This document shows positions 22,597 through 27,158 of a DNA stretch of 27,158 nucleotides, piece by piece. Position numbers and translations under genes: made by a program. The stretch comes from Clostridiales bacterium (lineage in GTDB: Bacteria > Bacillota_A > Clostridia > Saccharofermentanales > Saccharofermentanaceae). The DNA lies in assembly GCA_017537905.1 (NCBI GenBank), contig JAFYJX010000045.1:1-27158 (forward strand), in the 5' to 3' direction. Under the pieces are notes generated by a model, which did no database searches, was not told the DNA's origin, and saw only the letters and a list, made by a program, of their open reading frames with translations. Position 1 is the first letter of the stretch. Each line of letters starts with the position of its first letter.

Positions 22597-23664
22597 TTAC
22601 TTCTTGTTTTTGTTCTTACGTGCAAGTATAACACTCTGAACGAGGAGGAAGATACAGAGCATTAAGCCGACTGTGATGTTTGTCCACCATGCATCTTCAA
22701 GACCCAAAGAGGTAACGATATTCTTGATAGTCGAGAGTGACAGCACTCCGAAAAGCGTACCTACGATATTTCCTACACCGCCTGAGAGCAGCGTGCCGCC
22801 GATAATGGATGACGCGATGGCGTTCATCTCGGCGCCCTGCGCGTGCAGAGGAGATCCGGAGCATGCGTGGAGGAAGAAGAGGTATCCGCCGATTCCTGCG
22901 CAGAGACCGCAGAGAACGTGAGCTAAGAACTTTGTAAGCTTAACGTTGATACCGAGCATGTTTGCGCTCTGGTTGTTGCCGCCTACTGCATAGAAATTAC
23001 GTCCGAGCTTTGTCCATCTTAAGAGGCAGAAGAGAAGGATAACGACGATGATCGCAACGATAACGCCGACTTCAACATATGCCGGGACCCAGACTTGTTT
23101 TTTGTTATATGAACCGAGGAACGGAACGTTGATCTCTGTTCTGCAGAGTTTGACGAATGGCTCGAAAGTAACGGGGACACGGTCGCTGCACACTATGGTG
23201 GTCATACCTTTCGCGAAGAAGAGACCGGCGAGCGTTACTATGAACGGCTGGAACTCGAGGTAAGCTACGAGGAATCCCTGAACGATACCGAATGCGAGAC
23301 CGATTCCCAATGCGAGAAGGATCGATGTTAAGACGTTTCCGTGGGCAATGCCTTCGTTGACTTTCTGGAGATGTACGGCGCAGGACATGCAGACGAGGCA
23401 TGTTACCTGACCTACGGAGATATCGATACCGCCTGTGATCATGACGAGTGTCATGCCGCAGGATAATACGAGGAGCGAAGCATTTTCGTTAAGGATGTTG
23501 AAGAACATCTGGGGCTTTGTAAAGCCTTTCTTAAGGAAGATGACAGCGCATACGTACATTACTATGAATACTGCGATAGTAATGATGAGGAGGAGATTCG
23601 TATCTGTTAAGGAAGCGCGTCTCTTGAGCTTGTTGCCTCCCAAAGCGTTAGTATTAAGTGACAT
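22597..23664 (-). CDS. Sugar ABC transporter permease (RbsC family, YjfF-like)
   Basis: A 355-residue inner-membrane permease with eight to ten hydrophobic segments. Family marks are VITGGIDISVGQV early in the protein, FIVTLAGLFFAKGM, the AVGGNNQSANMLGINV loop, and SSIIGGTLLSGGVGNIVGTLFG. It is the second of two non-identical permeases, which matches the YtfT/YjfF arrangement of pentofuranose importers. Start ATG at 23664 is preferred to a GTG at 23673 because AAAGGAG is 10 nt before the ATG but only 1 nt before the GTG. It begins 1 bp after the stop of the first permease. Confidence 0.9.
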   Translation of the reverse strand: MSLNTNALGGNKLKRRASLTDTNLLLIITIAVFIVMYVCAVIFLKKGFTKPQMFFNILNENASLLVLSCGMTLVMITGGIDISVGQVTCLVCMSCAVHLQKVNEGIAHGNVLTSILLALGIGLAFGIVQGFLVAYLEFQPFIVTLAGLFFAKGMTTIVCSDRVPVTFEPFVKLCRTEINVPFLGSYNKKQVWVPAYVEVGVIVAIIVVILLFCLLRWTKLGRNFYAVGGNNQSANMLGINVKLTKFLAHVLCGLCAGIGGYLFFLHACSGSPLHAQGAEMNAIASSIIGGTLLSGGVGNIVGTLFGVLSLSTIKNIVTSLGLEDAWWTNITVGLMLCIFLLVQSVILARKNKNKK

Positions 23665-23665
23665 A

Positions 23666-24859
23666 TCAGACACTCTCCTTTCCTGTTTCAGATCCTGTTA
23701 CAGATTCAACATTTTCCAATGCCTCATCAATTGCTGCTTCGACCGCAACCAGCTCATCGGAGCCTTTCTTTGCTGCCTCTCTCTTGTTCTTCATATCATC
23801 GATCCATCTTCTTACGAACGGTGAAGAGATGATTATGAGAAGGATAACTACGACTGCCTTGTAAGCAGAGATAGAGCTGGAGTCGATTTCCTTGAACTTA
23901 TAAAGTGTCGTTGTAAGGAACTGGATAACATAAGCACCTACAACGGAAGCAGAAAGATTGAACTTACCGCCGCCTAAGTTGTTACCGCCAAGTGCAACTG
24001 CCAGGATCGCATCCATTTCGATGTTGTTTGCGATAACTGAATATGTGATAGATGAAGTTCTGGATACCTTGATAAATCCGCAGACTGCAACGCAAACGCC
24101 CAGGATGATAAATGTTAAGAGCTTGATCAGTTTCGGGTTGATACCGTTAAGTCTGGAGGATGAAGCATTGATACCTACGGACTGTGCATAGAGTCTTAAG
24201 TTAGTAACTTTGAGGACTATAGCGATTACAATAAGGCACAAAACAGTAATGAATACCGGTGTCGGAACTGCGATTCCGGGAATGAAGTTTCCAAAGTAAC
24301 TGAAACGCTTATCTGTAATCGAGATATTGTCATTATTGTTGATCCATGCTGCGATTGAACGGCCTGCGGTGAAAAGGATCAATGTCGCAACCATCGGCTG
24401 GATCTTAAAGAATGCGACCAGCGCGCCGTTAAAGGCACCGAACAGTGCTGATACGATAACGCATAAGAGGAATGAAACAACGATGATTCCTGCGAATTTC
24501 GCACCTGAGATATCAGGGGACTGTGTCTTAACGATCCTTAAGACCGTAGATCCTGCGATAGCGATCGTAGCACCGACTGAAATATCCTGACCGCCGGATG
24601 CTGATGTAACGAGTGTCATTCCGATAGCGAGGATAACGAGCTCGGAAGCGTAGTCGATCATTGTGATAAGGTTACCGGACAAGACCATGTTTCCGTCGCT
24701 GTTCGGTTCCAATGCGATCTTAAAAAATCCCGGATCCGTGGCAAGGTTGAATATTACCAGAAGCAGAAGGGCAACGAGCGGAATAAAAAGCTGGTTGCGT
24801 ACGATCTTTAAAAGGAAATTGGTATCTCCTTTTTTTAATGCATTATCGGTTGCTGTCAT
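23666..24859 (-). CDS. Sugar ABC transporter permease (RbsC family, YtfT-like)
   Basis: A 397-residue permease with the same core as its neighbour: TSASGGQDISVGATIAIAG, FKIQPMVATLILFTAGRSIA, SVGINASSSRLNGINPK and ILAVALGGNNLGGG in the order typical of RbsC-type proteins. The C-terminus has a charged tail (about 350-397) longer than usual. The ATG overlaps the end of the ATPase gene by 4 bp and has GGAGG 9 nt upstream. The two permeases probably form a heterodimer. Substrate is inferred from the kinase and epimerase downstream: L-arabinose or another pentose, perhaps in furanose form. Confidence 0.9.
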   Translation of the reverse strand: MTATDNALKKGDTNFLLKIVRNQLFIPLVALLLLVIFNLATDPGFFKIALEPNSDGNMVLSGNLITMIDYASELVILAIGMTLVTSASGGQDISVGATIAIAGSTVLRIVKTQSPDISGAKFAGIIVVSFLLCVIVSALFGAFNGALVAFFKIQPMVATLILFTAGRSIAAWINNNDNISITDKRFSYFGNFIPGIAVPTPVFITVLCLIVIAIVLKVTNLRLYAQSVGINASSSRLNGINPKLIKLLTFIILGVCVAVCGFIKVSRTSSITYSVIANNIEMDAILAVALGGNNLGGGKFNLSASVVGAYVIQFLTTTLYKFKEIDSSSISAYKAVVVILLIIISSPFVRRWIDDMKNKREAAKKGSDELVAVEAAIDEALENVESVTGSETGKESV

Positions 24860-26367
24860 TTGGATTCACCTCCGGCAATCGTTGCCATGATCTTATTCTG
24901 GTTGAGATCGTCGCCCTTGAGTTCACCTACGACTTTGCCGTCACGCATGACTATAAGCCTGGAGCAGGTACGTACCATCTCGTCTATTTCGGAAGAAATA
25001 AAGGTTACACTCTTTCCCTCCGAAGCAAGTTTTAATACGAGTTTCTGGATCTCGACCTTTGTACCTACGTCGATACCTCTCGTAGGTTCGTCGAGAATGA
25101 GATATTGAGGATTTGCAAGAAGCCATCTTGCGAGGATAACCTTCTGCTGGTTACCGCCTGAGAGCGACTTTATAGGTGTATCCTGTGATGCTGTCTTGAT
25201 GTTTAAGAGCTTGATATATTCATCGGCAAACTTCTCTGCCTGAGCCTTTGAGAAAGGCTTGAAGAAACCCTTCATTACCTGGAGGGCGAGAATGATGTTA
25301 TCTCTTACTGAGAGGTCGCCTACGATACCGTCTAACTTTCTGTCTTCAGGCAGATAGCTGATGCCGTGCTTCATGGCATCTAACGGCTTTCTGATCCTTA
25401 CGGGCTTGCCGTCGATAAAGACCTTGCCGCCTGTAACTCTGTCAGCACCGAAAATAGCACGGACGCTCTCCGATCTTCCTGAGCCCAGAAGGCCGGTAAA
25501 GCCGTTGACTTCTCCTGCATGGATCTCGAAGTCGAACGGCTTTATGCCGGTCGTTCCGGTAAGGTTTATTGCCTGGTAAACGGGGGTGCCGTTAAGGTCT
25601 ATGTTCTCGGACTCGTCTCCGCTCTTGATCTCGGCCATATCGTCGAAATCCTTTCCGAGCATCTTTGAAACGAGCTGTACTCTGGGCAGGTCTTCTATTA
25701 CGTATTCGCCTACGAGCTTACCGTCACGGAGAACCGTGATACGGTCGCAGACTTCATATACCTGCTCCAGGAAGTGTGTAACGAATATGATGCCGACGCC
25801 TTTTGCTTTGAGGTCACGCATCAGGTTGAAAAGTTTCTGAACTTCCTGTTCATCCAGTGAGGATGTAGGTTCGTCCAGGATAAGGACCTTACAATCCATA
25901 TCTACCGCACGTGCAATAGCTACCATCTGCTGGATCGCAATGGAGCAGTTGCCGAGCTGTTCTGTAGCGCCTACGGGAATACCGAGCTCGTCAAGGAGCT
26001 TATCTGCCTGGCTGTTGATCTTTCTCCAGTTTGTAAAAGGACTCTTTGTACGTCCGATATACATATTCTCAGCTACCGTGAGGTTAGGGCAGAGGGTGAT
26101 CTCCTGATAAACAGTTGCGATACCTTTATTCTGCGCATCCTGTGGTGATTTGATATGTACGGGCTGTCCTGCAAGACTGACACCGCCGCCGTCTTTTGGA
26201 TATACGCCGGTCAACACCTTAATAAGTGTCGATTTACCGGCACCGTTCTCGCCCATCAGAGCATGGATTTCGCCTTCTCTTAATGTGAAATCAACGTTCT
26301 CAAGAGCGCGCACGCCCGGGAAGAATTTACATATCCCGGTCATTTCCAAAATTGCGCTTTCTGCCAT
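24856..26367 (-). CDS. Sugar ABC transporter ATP-binding protein with two ABC domains (YtfR/MglA/RbsA type)
   Basis: Drives uptake with ATP. The 503-residue protein has two nucleotide-binding domains in tandem. Domain 1 has Walker A GENGAGKST (39-47) and Walker B LILDEPTSSLD; its signature region is degenerate (CSIAIQQM). Domain 2 has the family's degenerate Walker A (GLLGSGRSE, no Lys), an intact LSGGNQQK signature and LILDEPTRGID. This asymmetry is normal in the family. The start at 26367 (MAESAILEM) is preferred to the longer ORF from 26445: AGGAGG lies 9 nt before it, and the longer form would translate an intercistronic hairpin. Confidence 0.95.
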   Translation of the reverse strand: MAESAILEMTGICKFFPGVRALENVDFTLREGEIHALMGENGAGKSTLIKVLTGVYPKDGGGVSLAGQPVHIKSPQDAQNKGIATVYQEITLCPNLTVAENMYIGRTKSPFTNWRKINSQADKLLDELGIPVGATEQLGNCSIAIQQMVAIARAVDMDCKVLILDEPTSSLDEQEVQKLFNLMRDLKAKGVGIIFVTHFLEQVYEVCDRITVLRDGKLVGEYVIEDLPRVQLVSKMLGKDFDDMAEIKSGDESENIDLNGTPVYQAINLTGTTGIKPFDFEIHAGEVNGFTGLLGSGRSESVRAIFGADRVTGGKVFIDGKPVRIRKPLDAMKHGISYLPEDRKLDGIVGDLSVRDNIILALQVMKGFFKPFSKAQAEKFADEYIKLLNIKTASQDTPIKSLSGGNQQKVILARWLLANPQYLILDEPTRGIDVGTKVEIQKLVLKLASEGKSVTFISSEIDEMVRTCSRLIVMRDGKVVGELKGDDLNQNKIMATIAGGESK

Positions 26368-26415
26368 GTCCTTCGTCCTCCTGTTGTTTCCCTGTTTACT
26401 TCTTCTCGAAAAGAA

Positions 26416-26446
26416 TGTGCGATGCGATGAAGCATCGCATCGCACA
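26416..26446 (-). other. Perfect intercistronic hairpin between binding-protein and ATPase genes
   Basis: TGTGCGATGCGATG (26416-26429) and CATCGCATCGCACA (26433-26446) form a perfect 14-bp stem with a 3-nt loop. It lies 46 bp beyond the binding-protein stop codon and before the ATPase ribosome site. Such stems usually protect the upstream mRNA or cause partial termination, which keeps the binding protein in excess over the membrane parts. A short TTCTTTTC run follows on the minus strand. Confidence 0.85.
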
Positions 26447-26492
26447 CCTTGTTGTTTAGCTAAATACTCTTATAAAGTTTCGAGAGTGTTTA

Positions 26493-27158
26493 TCAGATAC
26501 CGTAATTCTTTACGTCGTCTGCTGTGATTGTCTTAGCGTCGAAGCCCTTCTCTTCCATGATAACTACCTTTGTCTTAACGCCATTCTTGATGATGTCGTC
26601 GATGTAGGAAGCCTGGAAAGGATTGCACTGACCGTCATAGTTCCAGTTACCTGCGAGGAGCTCTTCAAGTGCCCATGTGTTGCAGTCGAAACCGATGATG
26701 ATAACGTCCTTGCCAACGCCGTGAGAGATGTTAGCCTTGTCGAGAGCTGCTGCAGCACCCTTAGCCATGTTGTCATTCTCTGCATAGATTACGTTGAACT
26801 TTTCGCCGGAGTCGATAACAGCCTGAACGATCTGCTGAGCTGTCTCTTCAGACCACTCTGCTGTCTGCTGCTTAACGATTGTCCAGTTGGACTCTGCCTT
26901 TACCTTCTCGTCGAGAGCGCCGGAACGGCCGATCTGAGCGGAAGAACCCATAACGCCCTGGATGTGGACGATCTTGTATTCAGAGAGACCCTGGGAAGCG
27001 AGCCATGTAACTGCCTGCTCACCTTCCTTAGCCATGTCGGAAACGATAGAAGCTTCATAGAGGCTCTCGTCTGCGTCGATTGTTCTGTCGAAGAGGATAA
27101 CCTTGATGCCAGCCTTCTGAGCCTGCTCAAGAACTCCGTCCCAACCTGATGTACCAGC
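26493..27158 (-). CDS. Sugar ABC transporter substrate-binding protein, C-terminal part (YtfQ-like); 5' end outside window
   Basis: The frame stays open to the window edge, so the gene begins beyond 27158; an internal Met at 27035 is not the start. The 221 residues seen match the C-terminal two thirds of a periplasmic-binding-protein type I fold. Visible marks: GWDGVLEQAQKAGIKVILFDRTID, a SIVSDMAKEG segment, IVHIQGVMGSSAQIGR, FNVIYAENDNMAKGAAAAL, and IIIGFDCNTWALEELLAGNW. The LFDRTID and QGVMGSSAQ motifs are closest to YtfQ-type (galactofuranose) and AraU-type binding proteins, more than to RbsB. First visible gene of the pentose operon. Confidence 0.9.
   Translation of the reverse strand, partial: AGTSGWDGVLEQAQKAGIKVILFDRTIDADESLYEASIVSDMAKEGEQAVTWLASQGLSEYKIVHIQGVMGSSAQIGRSGALDEKVKAESNWTIVKQQTAEWSEETAQQIVQAVIDSGEKFNVIYAENDNMAKGAAAALDKANISHGVGKDVIIIGFDCNTWALEELLAGNWNYDGQCNPFQASYIDDIIKNGVKTKVVIMEEKGFDAKTITADDVKNYGI

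Noticed and set aside
26368..26445. Longer ATPase N-terminus from 26445
   Set aside because: It would encode the intercistronic hairpin, while a perfect AGGAGG precedes the ATG at 26367.

Overview
The window looks like chromosomal DNA from an anaerobic, fibre-degrading Gram-positive of the Bacillota (class Clostridia, of the rumen or gut type). This is inferred from six lipoproteins with clear lipobox cysteines, strong AGGAGG ribosome sites, moderate GC, and a gene set (lipid-anchored GH10 xylanase, pentose uptake and catabolism, TgpA/DUF58/MoxR operon) common in that group. No rRNA, tRNA, transposase, integrase, phage gene or CRISPR array was seen.

Layout. 1-3005 (+): a structured leader ending in a terminator, then mgtE (Mg2+ channel), a small TSCPD-domain protein and a membrane acyltransferase. 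3069-4668 (-): a lipid pair, plsC-type acyltransferase and a diacylglycerol-kinase-family protein. 4669-4954: divergent regulatory region. 4955-11244 (+): xylanase lipoprotein, a large solute-binding lipoprotein with an extra N-terminal domain, and a GT39-like membrane glycosyltransferase. 11245-12887 (-): a metal-uptake unit (ZnuA-like lipoprotein plus a YcgQ-C-terminus-like lipoprotein) behind a strong promoter bracketed by two Fur-family 7-1-7 palindromes. 13108-13722 (-): PrcB-like lipoprotein. 13844-14602 (+): PptA-like tautomerase and nitroreductase. 14593-19001 (-): moxR, DUF58 and transglutaminase operon. 19062-20153: an AT-richer island with tandem repeats, a nested inverted-repeat structure and a solitary PD-(D/E)XK-like protein. 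20333-27158 (-): pentose operon with a YtfQ-like binding protein (cut by the window end), double ATPase, two RbsC-type permeases, FGGY kinase and AraD.

How the genes may fit together. The secreted xylanase would attack (arabino)xylan. The YtfQRT-YjfF/AraUVWZ-type transporter next to an FGGY kinase and L-ribulose-5-phosphate 4-epimerase suggests import and phosphorylation of L-arabinose-derived sugar, with epimerisation to xylulose-5-phosphate. No isomerase (araA) is visible, so it must lie elsewhere if arabinose is the substrate. The metal unit and mgtE each have visible regulatory structure in front of them.

No wholly new system is proven here. The items most worth checking are the 19.1-20.15 kb repeat/nuclease island, the 85-bp concentric palindrome at 7059-7143, the metal-regulated lipoprotein pair with a hairpin between ribosome site and GTG start, and the unassigned mgtE leader.
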